Shown here piece after piece: positions 9,607 through 9,653 of a DNA stretch of 9,653 bases (positions are counted from its first letter, which is position 1; each line of letters opens with the position of its first letter). The DNA is taken from positions 1-9,653 of the forward strand of contig CAAGKY010000191.1 of assembly GCA_900770645.1 (NCBI GenBank). The letters run 5' to 3'. The position numbers and the translations under genes are program-made. The notes under the pieces were generated by a model. The model was not told where the DNA came from and did no database searches. It saw nothing but the letters and a program-made list of their open reading frames with translations. Source of the DNA: Bacilli bacterium (GTDB lineage Bacteria; Bacillota_I; Bacilli_A; ML615J-28; CAG-313).

Positions 9607-9653
9607 AGGATTAACATTGGATAGAAGTTATAGAAGAAAGAAGGAAGAATGAA

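Noticed and set aside
9318..9624. Reading frames on both strands across the G/T-rich array and beyond
   Set aside because: They give low-complexity His/Thr/Pro or Gly/Val/Trp text, lack a ribosome binding site, and the 43-bp and 63-bp steps are not what a coding repeat would show as a set.
1..9653. tRNA genes
   Set aside because: I saw no cloverleaf with a GGTTCGAATCC-type T arm on either strand.

Overview
This is a low-GC window whose protein genes all lie on the minus strand, apart from a rightward transcription unit that begins at the extreme right end. It carries 16 intact small ORFs (63-177 aa) and one frameshifted short ORF. None is a structural, replication, integration or metabolic gene. 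Most products are short and many are very acidic. Several resemble families I know only as unnamed proteins of Clostridia/Firmicutes phages and mobile elements (for example those with NDLLWF, DGRGHF, YYNRTWERF and LNQESIA motifs). The low GC, the strong sigma-A-type promoters and the GAGGT/AGGAG ribosome binding sites fit a low-GC Gram-positive host. My best reading is the early or accessory region of a large phage or phage-plasmid of a Clostridia-like host; this is inference, because no hallmark gene is present.

Layout, left to right. At 27-134 there is a probable 73-nt small RNA gene with a consensus promoter and an intrinsic terminator. At 150-1618 lie three single-gene units. At 1706-2136 lies a roughly 395-nt gene-free transcription unit with its own TTGACA promoter and a good intrinsic terminator, a strong candidate structured non-coding RNA. 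At 2392-7834 lie twelve small genes, almost every one with its own promoter; 3601-3792 and 3392-3595 form the only tight operon. At 8124-8892 lie a 176-aa gene and a downstream short ORF broken at a T7 run. At 8893-9653 there is no gene: it holds a promoter, a long stem-loop, a 7-unit 42-bp G/T-rich tandem array (9125-9440), and a promoter pointing right at 9578-9606.

The regulatory layout is unusually uniform. At least 15 minus-strand promoters share a -35 of the form CCTTGTAA, usually a 17-bp spacer, a TATAAT-like -10, a conserved start of the transcript (RTGTARG), and in nine cases the same AAATGAGGT ribosome binding site. The two putative RNA genes instead use TTGACA -35 boxes. Stop codons often sit inside small hairpins whose far arm abuts the -35 of the next gene, so terminator-like and promoter sequences are packed together.

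Four copies of a ~100-bp element (2157-2259, 5216-5312, 5932-6020, 7945-8044) lie between transcription units. Each has conserved flanks around a hairpin whose stem sequence differs but whose pairing is kept. Their right flank GGGTGTGGTGGG resembles the 42-bp array, with which it shares the 9-mer GGTGTGGTG. A common DNA-binding factor, recombination system or replication/partition function is a reasonable hypothesis. All functional statements about the proteins are tentative.
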